Below are positions 48,401-57,466 of a DNA stretch of 64,000 nucleotides, piece after piece. The position numbers and the translations under genes were made by a program. Source of the stretch: Hippasteria phrygiana (taxonomy: Eukaryota > Echinodermata > Asteroidea > Valvatida > Goniasteridae). The notes beneath the pieces were generated by a model. That model was not told where the DNA came from. It was given only the letters and a program-made list of their open reading frames with translations, and made no database searches. How positions within the stretch are numbered: position 1 is the first letter of the stretch; each line of letters begins with the position of its first letter. Location: positions 744,001 through 808,000 of the forward strand of contig JAZGUH010000223.1 in the NCBI GenBank assembly GCA_037893225.1. Direction: 5' to 3'.

Positions 48401-51400
48401 GATTGTAATTTCTCCTAATATTATTTAAATAGAAAAATTGAACCGACTAGAATTGTTGATTATCCAGAATGGACAATGCAACTGGATTTTCTGCGAATAA
48501 TTCATTGAAAAATAATTTGATGGCGTCACCTACATTTTCATCCACAACAAATACCCGACTATGTATGTACAAAATTTCAAACCCAATTAGCCTTGTACAT
48601 GTACTTCTATAGATATTCTTGTATGTAATTATATTAAACTACCTAGTAGGCCAACAATAAAAGCATGCGTTGTGTAAGTATTGAGCAAGAACGTCTAACA
48701 TGTCTACCTATTTGCACACATAGAAATTAAGCGCGCTTGTCGTCGGAATCCCATACCATGTGCACCAGTGAAATACATTGGTGGCGCACATCTGCGGGTA
48801 CCAGAACTCAGAATAAACAAGCTGCATTGACTGGTCGCCATTCCAGCCTCAATCTAATTCTTCAGCATGAAACTTGTACTTAGTACAATGTTGTTTATGT
48901 TTGGATGAAGACTGGATTTTGTATGGCGCATTGTATTTTGCTGTGGTCTCGACTGGTCTCGGGGGTAAAACTCAAGACCTTGGCATCCGAGACTAAGACC
49001 GAGACCTGCACTTTCGAGACTGAGACCAGCCCTCCCGAGACCGAGACTTTCCTAGGACGGGACCGAGACCAAGACCTAAAAAAAAGGTCTCGAGACCATC
49101 TCGAGACCAAGACCAGGTCTCAAGACTTACAACACTGGTTTGGTATATAGCCGAATGTTCGGTATAGCGGCGTTCCACTGTAATGCAATGCACCTAATTA
49201 TAATAAGCAACATTTTTAGATATGCAAATGATCCAGTACCAGGGCAAAAGAGGGGATGAGGTTGTCACACCGTGGATCCAGGACCGTGGATCCAGGACCG
49301 TGGATCTAGGACCGTGGATCCAGGACCGTGGATCCAGGACCGTGGATCCAGGACCGTGGATCCTGGACCGTGGATCCAGGACCGTGGATCCAGGCCTGAC
49401 AATAGCACTGATTTCTTCTTCAAAATGATGCTTAAATACGTGTACCTCAACATTGATGAGATGGCTATTCTCATTCTGATTTACATGTAATGTTATTTTC
49501 CTGTCCAAGGGGATTGCCGTTCTTATTCCGTCTTTCATCATCATTGGCTATGCAACCTCTGTGATGCTCCTCTACACCGGTTTGGCATTATTCTCATTTG
49601 GTAAGTAATCAAGAGACGCGTGTTTGTGTTCAAAGTAGGACTTCCGGGGGGGGGGGGGGGGGGCACTAGGCAGAAATTTCCCTCAAAAATCAAACCCCTG
49701 CCCTCTTTCCACAAAAAGAGTATATCTCCACCAGCTTATTTAGGTGAGTTGTTTTAAGTGGGTTACTTTGCTCTGAACTATGCAAACACGGAGCCTGTTC
49801 ACTCCACCACAGATGCTCATTTGCATCGGATGCAGTATTGAATGAATATTTTCTCCCAATTCCACAGCTGCGGGTACCGTTGTCTCCTGCCTGACGACTC
49901 TTGTTTCCGTTTATGGTAAGCTCATCAGAATATCACATTTTTTTTCCTTCAACATGATCACCCTGTATGTAGCGCGCATGTCATTATTGTCTCATTTTAT
50001 GACGACAAATTCTGGAAGTTTTCTGAGTGGCATTAGATATTGTGAATGTGATTTTTGCAATGGAATGCAACAAGACTTGTTTATAATATCAGTATGGCCG
50101 TCATTTGTATTCAAGTGCCAAACAAATTGGGATCAGCTTTGTAAACAAATTGGGGTCACTTTCAGAGTTGGAGTCGAGTCCCTGCAAGTCCTTTCACGAG
50201 TACTTTAGCAAGCCCAGTCAGAAGTCCTTTCATAAAGCTGGTCACAAGTAACTGGTGAACAATGACAAAGGAATGCCTTTGTCAAAGCTCATTTGAATAG
50301 CTTGTGATTGGGATTAGGACTGGAGGGCTTGTGATGGACTTGCAGGGACTTGTGATGGACTCGACTACATCTCTGGTCACTTTTGTAAACAAATTGGGGT
50401 CACCTTTGAAAACAAATTTACAATTTTGCCACCCCTGGACCCCAGACCTCGATGTGCAACATAACCTCCTATTTACTGGAGTACAATTAAGAGGCCTTTC
50501 GGTCCATAGCTTGTGGGTTTAGCCTTGTGTATTTTGTTTTCTCTCCAGGTTCAGATGGCCAGAAGGGTACTATCATGGGTATATTCCGATCCCTGGGCGC
50601 CTTGGCGCGAGCGTTGGGACCAATCTTTGCCTCAGTGTGTGAGTGAATCTTGAAATTGACAAGTAGGCTCGGGTTACAATGTACGTCCTTGCAAGAGTCG
50701 ACTTTATTCAACTCCAACATTGGAATTGGATTAAGATTCTTTAAAGTGGCCGAATCCTGCATCCTTCAACTAAGTTTTAGTGTCTGTTGGCACTGTTCAA
50801 GTGGATATTTAAAAAATATACAAAATTGAAAAAAAGGGGGGGGGGGGGGCGGCTAAGGTGTGAAAATTTGTTGCTTTGTACAAACGATTGTATCATGATT
50901 TATGGTTAAGTTTGAGCAAGTGAAGACACAAGGTCAACTGTAGGGGCTCTGCTGTTGCAGCAGGCCTGCTTTTGATACATGGGATTGATACTGAATGGAA
51001 TCACCAATCGACATTTATTAAAGGGGGAGATGAGTTGGTCTCACCAACAGTGAAAGTTACCCCACCTGGGTCTATAGGTCTGAAAATTGGGATTATTTCT
51101 TTGGTATCTTTTTTTTCTGTTTAGATCTGGACCCAGGAAAATCATCAGGGTGGTGGGGCTGACAACCCAAAATGTGGCCAACCCCACCACCTCTGTTGTA
51201 GCCCTTTACCTAGAGTGGCTTTTAGCCTCGTATTGGGTGACTTCCATTAAAAAAAATATTCTTGCTCGATGTCAGAGTTGGCTTAAAAAAATGTTGAGTC
51301 ACCCAAGCCAATTGGCAAGAATTTCTAGGATTTCAGCCTCGTGCTAAGCCCCTTTAACCTAGACGTCTCTTGAAAACATCTCTGCATATTGCATAAGCAC

Positions 51401-51607
51401 TCACAAAAGCTCAAAAACTATAAACAGTATTCTGTGAAAGTTTGCATTAAAAAAGTAGCCTTTTTTTCCCCTCACATTTTGTTTCTTTTTTTGTGTACAG
51501 GGTTCTGGAGTATGGGACCGACCGTCTGCTACATTGTGGGCGGAGTCCTGCTGGTCCTCCCACTTGTCGGCCTCAGCCGTGTGGTTCCACTCAAAGTTGA
51601 GCACTGA
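30453..51607 (+). CDS. MFSD10: MFSD10/TETRAN-like major facilitator transporter, 13 coding exons
   Basis: Joining 30453-30683, 40230-40326, 40817-40920, 42113-42271, 43083-43274, 45022-45118, 46100-46211, 46788-46843, 47403-47455, 49510-49600, 49868-49915, 50549-50638 and 51501-51607 gives one open frame of 479 codons including TGA. Every junction has GT..AG and the phases agree. The start ATG lies in ACCATGC; the frame stays open upstream to a possible acceptor at 30406. The 478-residue length fits MFSD10 (about 455 in human). Helix 1 is near residues 43-68 after a polar N-terminus. A motif-A loop, GAASDVYGRRP, is at 128-138 and the family block RIIGGISKGNVSLST at 167-181; FLYLFLFSGLE, SIQQGKMF and GQKGTIMGIFRSLGALAR follow. 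Twelve membrane helices are expected. MFSD10 is known as an organic-anion/tetracycline-type transporter homologue; the substrate here is inference. No frameshift or missing exon was seen. Introns are full of mobile elements. Confidence 0.95.
30740..30858. mobile_element. MITE with perfect 15-bp terminal inverted repeats, just inside MFSD10 intron 1
   Basis: ATAGAGTACCGAAGT (30740-30754) is perfectly inverted at 30844-30858. The interior matches 24395-24517. It lies 57 bases after the exon-1 splice donor and carries TGACGTCA-like CTGACGTCAG. Confidence 0.85.
35477..36938. repeat. Left copy of a 1.46-kb duplication inside the array
   Basis: From CTAGAGGCATGAGG (35477) the sequence repeats at 36939 with offset 1462, through AGTTTGGATGTGAAATGTG and onward to the poly-A-rich end before 38400. 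Small indels separate the copies. Confidence 0.85.
36939..38400. repeat. Right copy of the 1.46-kb duplication
   Basis: Homologous to 35477-36938 along its length. Its right edge (GAAAGAGAAAAAGAAAAA) joins the palindrome cluster at 38438-38659. Confidence 0.85.
38438..38659. repeat. Four spaced palindromes at the end of the array
   Basis: Palindromes at 38438-38466, 38493-38521, 38573-38602 and 38631-38659 have arms GGCTGTTTCGG / CCGAAACAGCC. Each is preceded by TCTTAACGAAAACAARGG. The third has GGCTGTTTTGG / CCAAAACAGCC, changed in both arms. A related hairpin (TTTTCCGCAAAGTTGCGGAA) is at the start of the plus-oriented copy near 53842. Confidence 0.92.
38843..38912 (-). mobile_element. SINE family 1, body fragment
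   Basis: CACATGGGAAACTGACTAGG, TAAATTTG and AAAGTGAACAAAGACACTGG match the body of the copies at 17041 and 61371. The tRNA-like head is missing. Confidence 0.6.
39085..39228. mobile_element. MITE with AGTTCGGTATTTC ends
   Basis: AGTTCGGTATTTC at the left faces GAGATACCGAACT at the right. The interior matches the interrupted copy at 25-491. Confidence 0.72.
39230..39382. mobile_element. piggyBac-like MITE flanked by TTAA
   Basis: TTAACCCT at 39230 faces AGGGTTAA ending 39382. An inner perfect inverted pair is CCTGCCAGACGCA / TGCGTCTGGCAGG. TTAA with CCC..GGG ends is the piggyBac pattern. Confidence 0.68.
39655..39744 (-). mobile_element. SINE family 1, tRNA-like head
   Basis: The minus strand shows GGGCAGGATAGCTTAGTTGG, TAGAGC and GCAGGTTCAAATCC. 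The anticodon arm is irregular; not a working tRNA. Confidence 0.72.
39918..40050 (-). mobile_element. SINE family 1, second partial copy
   Basis: CACAAGGGAAACTGACTAGG and AAAGTGAACAAAGACAACTGG are followed by an eroded tRNA-like part (GGTACGGTATTCCGGAGG). It follows 39655-39744 with a spacer also found after the 61090-61190 copy, so the two loci share a longer unit. Confidence 0.6.
40465..40745 (-). pseudogene. Non-LTR retrotransposon RT C-terminal fragment in MFSD10 intron 2
   Basis: The minus strand encodes RTKSYANSFSLF, then (one frame change) SLWNSLPGACFPSSYDLSC, and FKRNLNSYLLYL before a stop at about 40530. WNSLP close to the C-terminus marks a non-LTR polymerase. It is 5'-truncated and frameshifted. 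Confidence 0.75.
41079..41997. mobile_element. 919-bp element with 24-bp terminal inverted repeats in MFSD10 intron 3
   Basis: TGGCTACGTTCAGACACCG at the left faces CGATGTCTGAACGTAGCCA at the right, about 23 of 24 matches. The motif AAAACGGTGTCTGAACG recurs inside in both orientations (about 41153 and 41887). No transposase. Family not recognised. Confidence 0.8.
42624..42938 (+). other. Unrecognised open frame of about 104 codons in MFSD10 intron 4
   Basis: From an ATG near 42657 it reads MNQSCSSNNKVHIISL..., later SWLVSDVRKKYVAPIQQ and GYVFVNYRGIIIKS, ending TTYVVIPL at a TGA. The composition is protein-like and not repeat-derived. I see no splice signals linking it to MFSD10. It may be a fragment of a mobile-element protein. 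Family unknown. Confidence 0.3.
43349..43569. mobile_element. piggyBac-like MITE flanked by TTAA in MFSD10 intron 5
   Basis: TTAACCCTAACAGCCC at the left faces GGTTAGGGTTAA at the right, with a second TTAGGGAAGG block inside the right end. Confidence 0.62.
44109..44218. repeat. (CACCG)n array between two direct repeats
   Basis: About ten CACCG units at 44145-44197 lie between two copies of GTATAGACCRCCACGCA (44109 and about 44202). The open frames over it (Ala-Val-Arg-Cys-Gly or Pro-His-Arg-Thr-Ala) come from the pentamer. Confidence 0.88.
44440..44800. repeat. TTGGATTTTG array with complementary words upstream
   Basis: Six perfect 10-bp units TTGGATTTTG occupy 44731-44790. Between 44460 and 44710 the complementary word (AAATCCAACA, AATCCAACAAAAT) appears several times, so the segment can fold on itself. 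Confidence 0.85.
45600..45745 (-). pseudogene. Non-LTR RT C-terminal fragment in MFSD10 intron 6
   Basis: The minus strand reads SYHFSSKTVKHEGSELWNSL followed by NPSLRNTSDVSLFKLEIKTQ. LWNSL-x-P-x-x-R near the polymerase C-terminus is the non-LTR signature. A stop lies just upstream in frame. Confidence 0.72.
46950..47015. repeat. Dispersed repeat with GACGTTTCGAACTTAAGCAAG
   Basis: AAAATTAGCTGGCCTGACG, TTTCGAACTTAAGCAAG and TTCTCAAAGGC are partly repeated at 55295-55345, where the second half is inverted on itself. Confidence 0.6.
47577..47715. repeat. Dispersed repeat with internal inverted GGTAGGGTTGGCC, partner of 51120-51255
   Basis: GTGGTAGGGTTGGCCACATT and its facing CCAACCCTACCAC form an inner inverted pair. 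The unit (AAAAGCCACTCT.., TTCCTGGGCC) occurs in the opposite orientation in intron 12. Confidence 0.65.
47820..48030. repeat. (GAGACC)n-rich repeat beginning CAGTGTTGTAGTCGAGACC
   Basis: Degenerate GAGACC/GAGACT units interspersed with TTTCGAGAC and TTTGCAGGCC triplication. The unit GTGTTGTAGTCGAGACC at its start is mirrored by AAGACTTACAACACTG near 49135. Confidence 0.82.
48945..49138. repeat. Second GAGACC-rich repeat ending AAGACTTACAACACTG
   Basis: Similar degenerate units (CCGAGACTAAGACCGAGACC). Together with 47820-48030 it may bound one 1.3-kb element with CAGTGTTGTA ends. Confidence 0.7.
49271..49394. repeat. 14-bp minisatellite CGTGGATCCAGGAC
   Basis: About nine near-perfect units, with single variants (CTAGG, CCTGG), in MFSD10 intron 9. 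Confidence 0.95.
50160..50385. repeat. Dispersed GTCTTGTGATGG-type repeat, partner of 61975-62185
   Basis: AATGACAAAGGAATGCCTTT, CATTTGAATAGCTT and CTTGTGATGGACTCGACTAC have counterparts in the same order near 62080-62175. Confidence 0.6.
51120..51255. repeat. Inverted partner of the 47577-47715 repeat in MFSD10 intron 12
   Basis: CCCAGGAAAATCATCAGG, GGTGGGGCTGACAACCC and AGAGTGGCTTTTAGCC are the reverse complement of blocks in the intron 9 copy. Confidence 0.65.
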
Positions 51608-51971
51608 TACGCTTTTAGAGAAACTTATATCATACATATGCACGATATGTAAATTTAGGCATGAATAATCTAAATTGGATCCATGTAAACCATGCACTGT
51701 TCTCACTTTATGAATATTTGTGCAAGTTTTAAGACAGAAATCCCTGTTCCCCTCTATCACCTGGAGAACAAATGTTGAAATTGCCTGCCAGAAGGCTCAT
51801 TAAGACATTGATTTATGAAGGAGATTAGGTTAGTGTCGAGCTCAGAGGGACAAATTGGAGATAGCCAATTGGGCTACGAAAATCACTAGGCGTGGAAAGA
51901 TCATTGAAAAGTCGAAGATAATTGTGTACTCGACCATGCCTTGATAATTCGCCATTTGTCTAAAAAATAAA
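51608..51971 (+). other. Candidate MFSD10 3' UTR with AATAAA
   Basis: After the TGA at 51605-51607 the sequence is AT-rich and noncoding. The first canonical AATAAA I see is at 51966-51971. A polyadenylation site shortly after it is plausible but not proven. Confidence 0.35.
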
Positions 51972-52989
51972 TGAGGAAAATTCCTTTAGTTTGGAAAAGT
52001 TGGACCATCGGAAGCCAGATAGCACACAGTTTTTCATCAATGATTTTTAGAAAAACAGCGCATTTGCAAGTAGCGCTGTGCATTCGAACCGGGTACCCAA
52101 GTGCCCGACCGCTAATGTCAGGAACCGGTTCTAGAGTGCCCGTAACCGAATACACATATTACTTGGTAATTTCTCAGACAATGAAAAAGAAAGTTCTTGA
52201 ATGTCGTTTGTGGGGAATTTTCAAAATAAAAGCCAGTGTAAACATGACGTTTGTGAAAATGCAATTTACACCGTAAAGCTATAGAGCTCGCTGTACACAC
52301 TTGCGTCTTGCTGCATTGATGCACCGATGTGGTATTATGCGAACCTTTACGAACAATATGAACAGCAATTTCCAAAATTTATTTTTTGGGATTGGCTTTC
52401 TTTAAATGGATACCCATGTACCCGTGCTTTTTTTAGTCGGGTATTCGATTCCTATACTTCCCGTTAATGCACACCCCTATTTGCAGGGGATGGCCGTGTA
52501 CACATTATTACATTCTACGTTGTAATAATCTTTTGAACCATTGCAATTTTAGAACAACTACTTCTTCCTATATCCAAGCAACAGGTTCCTATAAACCTAG
52601 TTTCTATGTAATCATGGGCATCACAAGTGGGGGTGGGTGGTCACCCCGGTTCATCATTCTTGTCGGCAAAATCATGTTGCTGTCGGGTAAAATGAGAAAA
52701 AGGAAGAAAAAAGGAACAATGAACACCCACAGAAGGCAAAATGCCGAGATTCAGACATTTTATGCAATAAATGAAAACAATATGACATCCCAACCATTTA
52801 AAATGTTGTACCTGGAATCGTGTGTGTGTGGTGGTTGGTACCTCACTTGGATACTATTTCAATTATGGTGAAATATTTTACCGACATTAATGGTCTGATT
52901 TACTGGTCTGAATGTAGTGAGCAGAGTTTATTGTACTCAAGCCTTTGGGACATTGTTTACCACTTGACACAAATAGTTAATAATTGTTG
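51972..52989. other. Intergenic, no gene supported
   Basis: An open frame at 52467-52871 (134 codons) has no recognisable domain and an unusual Trp/Cys/Tyr-rich composition; I do not call it a gene. Confidence 0.5.
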
Positions 52990-53260
52990 TGCTCATAATA
53001 GCGCTTTCCATCGTATCAACGATCTCAAAGCGCTTTACAATTATTACCCCGTTCATCAGGCCCTGGACCATGTGGCAGCCGATATCAGCGCTCAATTGGC
53101 CTCGACCCTCTCAGGTACCCATTTATACTCCTGGGTGGAGAGAGGAAATTGTAGTTAAGTGTCTTTCCCAAGGGCACAAACACCATGTTCTTGGCAGGGT
53201 TCGAACCCACGTACCATCGTACATGAGTCGAACACCGTAACCACTAGGCCATGGCATTCT
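52990..53260 (-). mobile_element. tRNA-derived SINE, family 2, near full length
   Basis: On the minus strand: ATGGCCTAGTGGTTACGG (A box), GTGGGTTCGAACCCTGCC (B box), CCCTTGGGAAAGACACTTAA, CTCTCCACCCAGGAGTATAA, ATGGGTACCTG, GGGCCTGATGA and an end AAAGCGCTTTGAGATCG. A truncated relative is at 3020-3200. Confidence 0.85.
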
Positions 53261-53837
53261 AGTTAGCCAAGCTGAACTCGGATTAATGTTTACAATAATA
53301 TTTACAATTGAAGGGCAGGTCAGCTTTGAACTGTCACAGAAGTATATTATAGCCCAACACAGCAACCCTTATTTTCTTAGTTGGTTGAGGACACAAAGTG
53401 ATGTACACGTATATATATATATATATATTTTTAATAACGCTTGATAAATGTGTGAATTCTTCTAAAATCATGGGTGAAGGATGTGATTAACTTGCAATAG
53501 TGATTTAGACCAACTTAGTGTATGTAGGTGAATAGATATTTGTTTCCTTTGATCTTGATTTGGCATTTTTTATTCATGATTTGAACAGTGCAAGGATTTA
53601 CTTCTCTACATGCAATGAATAAGGTTTATATCTGTAAGGAAGGGATTTGTTCATGCACAGCAATCGTTTACTATTATTTTTTGAAATGCACGGACTACTT
53701 CTTTGACAAAAATCGAGTACGTGTCTCGGATAAGACACTACTGATCCTCAACTAACTCAGGAGCAGTACTAGACCAGAAAAAAAATGGAAGAGGGAAGCT
53801 CAAATTATTTTTTATAAGGTATATGTTTTGCTTTTTT

Positions 53838-55070
53838 GGGGTTTTCCGCAAAGTTGCGGAAAAGCCTTTGTTTCTGTTCAGTTATTTTTTTTTTTTGGGG
53901 GGGGGGGGAAACCCATTTCGGCATAGATTTTGTACATGGTTCCTTCTTCCCTGTACTTTTAACAGAAAACAAAGTCGTATTCCCATAAAACTTAACATAT
54001 ATGAAGACCTCATAGCATAGATGTCTGTAGATGTCTTCAGGAGTCACGTGACGTCATCTTAAAGGTGTGTTTTTGAAGGGCCCATATATAGAGAACCGTA
54101 GGTCCGATTGACTTCAAAGTTGCTATGGGTAGACAGGCATGTGTTATACATGAAAATTCACGTGACATCATGATGACGTCATCATGCGATTTTTATAGTA
54201 ATGTTTAAGTTTTTGGACCTTTAAGCCATATCTCAACGGAACATGCTATTTTCAAAATTCTTTTTGTAAAAGGTTTGTTAGGTCATAGATACTTGCATAT
54301 AAATGTGCAAAATGTGTGAAGTGACTCATGATGACGTCATCAAAAATGTGCTTTTTTGAAACACGTATAAGGGTAGGTCCGATCGTCACGAAAATTGGTG
54401 GGTAGGTAGATATTGTCACTAGCATGCAAAATCTGAAGTGACATCATGATGACGTCATCAACTGATTTTCTATGAATTTTTTATTTTTTTATATTTTATT
54501 CTACTCTCAAAATTTTACTGTCATTGATCAGATTGACTCCAATCTTGACACAGGACAAGACCACATTGCGAAAGTTTGCTTTCACAAGCGCCCTATTGAT
54601 GACGTCATAATGGGTCACGTGACGTCATCTTAAAGGAACATTTTTGAAGGGCCCATATCTAAAGAACTGTAGGGCCGATTGACTTCAAAGTTGCTATGCA
54701 GGTAGGCCAGCATGTGGTATAGATGAAAATTGACGTGACGTCATGATGACATCATCATACGATTTTATATTGACTTTTTCTGTTTTTGCACATTTAAGCC
54801 AATATCTCATTAACGGAACATGCTAAATTCGAAATTATTTTTGTAACAGGTCTGTTAGGTCATATATATTTCAAAATGAATACAAAAATTGTGACGTCTT
54901 AATGACGTCATCAAAGGCATGATTTCTTGAAAGACATAAGGGTAGGTCTAATCGACATGAAACTTGGTGCTTAGATTTGTCAATAGTAAGCAAAAGTCGA
55001 AGTGACATCATACAAAATAATACGGAAAAGCCCTATTGTTCTGTTCATCAAACAAAACATAGACCTCTAG
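53838..55070 (+). mobile_element. TGACGTCA-rich repeat family, plus-oriented copy
   Basis: The left end has the hairpin TTTTCCGCAAAGTTGCGGAA and then GCCTTTGTTTCTGTTC plus a T run, matching the reversed 38.4-38.66 kb end. The body carries GTGACGTCATCTTAAAGG and GATGACGTCATCAAAAATG units. The right end is ACCTCTAG at 55063-55070 followed by T, as at the four array boundaries; the 3' hairpin here is eroded. Confidence 0.72.
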
Positions 55071-55650
55071 TTTCTTCTTGTTGTTTTTCTGTTTTTTATT
55101 GTTTCTTGTTTGTTTGTTTGTTGGGGTGTTTTTTTGTTGTTTTTGTTTATTTTTTTTGGTGGGGGCGTGGTGGGAGTGGTAAGGGGTAGGGGGGGGGGGT
55201 GGGGCAGATCTGAATTTGGGAGCTTATCTCCCCAAATTTGACTATGCCGACCTTAGGCTGGTATACTCACAAAAATACAAACTTGTAGAGTATCAACAAA
55301 ATTAGTTGGCCTTATGTTTCAAACTTAAGCAAGTTTGCTTAAGTTCGAAACGTTTGGGAAGCTAAATTTGCTGATTTGCATTTCAGGTCAATCCGCTCAA
55401 TTAGCAGTTTGCAGCAGCTGAATTTATTTTCAACTTGTAGAGTATTTATCAGAGTAGTTGACTCAACTTGCTTAATTTAAGGATAATTTGTCAGATTTGT
55501 TTAATTACTCTTCTACCTCCTTTCTTATGTAGGGGCTTATCCTTCATACATAAATGTTACACAACTATGACAGTATGGTAATTGTTTGCATGTTTACCGT
55601 GCCATGTTATATTTATTTTCTGCTCATTACACGAATACATGTAATTGTTA

Positions 55651-55949
55651 GGCCAAATAAAAAAAAAAACATGTTTAGCGTCCTGCCTTTTTGAAAAATA
55701 GCCGCTCGACACATTTTCCAAGACGTCCGGCTGGGCTATTTTTCAAGATGGCCGCCAGCATACACAAGGTGATGCTAGAGTCTAAAAATACGACTTTTTG
55801 TTTTGGGATTTTTTTTTTTTTTGGAAAAAGATCAAATATTCTTCATTTTTTTTCGTGTTTTTTCATTTAAAAAAAAAAAAAAAAAAGCAGGCGGCTTCAA
55901 AAAAGGAAGCGGGTGGGGACGCTAAACATGGATTTTTGTTTATTTGGCC
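55651..55949. mobile_element. PIF/Harbinger-like MITE with TTA target duplication
   Basis: GGCCAAATAA..CATGTTTAGCGTCC at the left faces GGACGCTAAACATG..TTATTTGGCC at the right, about 33-bp arms. TTA flanks both sides (55648-55650 and 55950-55952). A 3-bp TWA duplication with GG-starting ends is the PIF/Harbinger pattern. Confidence 0.82.
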
Positions 55950-56250
55950 TTATAGACTTTATGCGTGGTGGCCGTGACGAGGCTGATATCTTTATTAACT
56001 TGGCATTGGTATGCGTTTTGTGTTTATACACCGTTACAGAATTTGAATGACAAAAATATATCGCAAAGATAGCCGCTACGCATTATGGTCTGTACGTTCT
56101 TATGCACTTTACTGGTTTTACAGAATTAGGATGTTTTTATGGGCCTTAAATTGGTACATGTACTATCTAAAAAGAAAATCCAGTGAACTTGATTTCAGGT
56201 GTACTTTTTCTTCTAAGACTTGTCATTTTGTTGGAATGTGTACGGATTCA

Positions 56251-56483
56251 GGGGGGGGGGGGGGGGCCGCACGTCCCCCCCCCCCCCCCCCATAAACCCC
56301 CCCCCCCCCCCCATAACACCCCCCCCCCCCCCTCCCCACTGAAAATTTCGAAAACGGAGAAAACAATATTATCATTAAGAAAATTACTGTGAGCGCCCCC
56401 CCCCACCCCCACTCGCTCTCCACTATAGAGAGAGCTGTAGCCTGTACGCCGCTGCGGGGGGGGGGGGGGGGGGGGGGGGGGGG
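56251..56483. repeat. Cluster of poly-G and poly-C runs
   Basis: G16 at 56251-56266, several C runs from 56275 to about 56335, and G28 at 56456-56483. Nearby open frames (poly-Pro, poly-Gly) are artefacts. Confidence 0.92.
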
Positions 56484-57385
56484 AACTAGCGACTTTGTTT
56501 TAAATTCGCCTCGCAAGCCAAGACCAAAACGGTAGTGTCATTATGCTTAAACAGTTCAGAAGTATTGGGCAAAATATCACTGATAACGGTTTTCGATCAC
56601 TTCGTGCAGGCTGGATTTACCTTGATCTTGAAGTTTGAACGTGCAGGCTATTAACCATGCCCTTTGTTCACATCTAAACCGCACTGATCGACCCTCTATC
56701 CAAATGCATGTGCCGGACGGTGTTTTTGCATAAAATGTTGATCTTGGGTAGACATGGCAGCACTCTTGCACGCTAATAATTCTCAACCTACTAATGCATG
56801 CGTGTCCCACCATGGAGCTATAAAAAGGATGGTCCCACTATAACCAATGTCTGTGGTTTCCTCCTACGCCACTGCATTTCCGCATGATTTCCGTTTCATG
56901 TAAAAATTGACGTCAGAGGGCGCATCTCTAGCTATCATCGCGCGCCAGAGACAATTAATGATTGCGTTGTAAAATGGGATTTAAAATCTGAGGAAAATTC
57001 CCTGTTTAATTCTGCAATCGAGGGAAGCCGAAATGAAAGTCACTAAGCGAGGATTGCGCAATAATGATGATTTGGGATTTCCCCACCATCGCCGCCCCAC
57101 TGGTTCCCATTGACGGACGCGGCTGGTTCCGGTTTCCAATAGTCTCCATGCCGGTACAAGAACGATAGCTGCAGGGAACCAGCGCAGTGTAAATAATTGT
57201 AGCAAAAAGATCACAGCATGGGGTTTCATCATCTTGTTTTGGTTGTTTAATTTTTGGAAATTGAGACTGCCATTCGTACTGCGTATTCAGTAACATAGCC
57301 AGACTTTGATGGGATTTCGTGTGAACAGTTGTTTTCAGTATCTGGCTGCATTTTTTTAATGAGCCATACATTTTTGGCACGACCC
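56484..57385. other. Intergenic, upstream of the Ig-NACHT gene
   Basis: No coding frame is supported. It contains a TATAAAAAG at 56819 and is the likely promoter-proximal region of the receptor gene. Confidence 0.4.
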
Positions 57386-57394
57386 TATAAAAAG
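57386..57394 (+). promoter_or_regulatory. Candidate TATA box of the Ig-NACHT gene
   Basis: TATAAAAAG lies 29 bases before the start ATG at 57424, so initiation about 30 bases downstream would leave only a very short leader. A second TATAAAAAG is at 56819-56827 and could serve instead with a leader of several hundred bases. Confidence 0.35.
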
Positions 57395-57423
57395 AACTAC
57401 TCTAGTACTACTAGGTTTTCATC

Positions 57424-57466
57424 ATGGAAAACACGAAGTCATGTGTGCTCGTGCTGTGTGTACTAT
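57424..57466 (+). CDS. Ig-NACHT exon 1: start codon and first half of signal peptide
   Basis: The ATG is in the context ATCATGG. The exon encodes 14 residues, MENTKSCVLVLCVL, and ends in phase 1 at CTAT|GTAAGT. Joined to exon 2 it gives a hydrophobic run to about residue 24, ending VLVSA before LDSKQ, a good signal-peptidase pattern. A signal peptide split over the first intron is common for Ig-superfamily receptors. Confidence 0.82.

Noticed and set aside
52467..52871. 134-codon open frame after MFSD10
   Set aside because: Composition is unlike a folded protein and no homologue is apparent.
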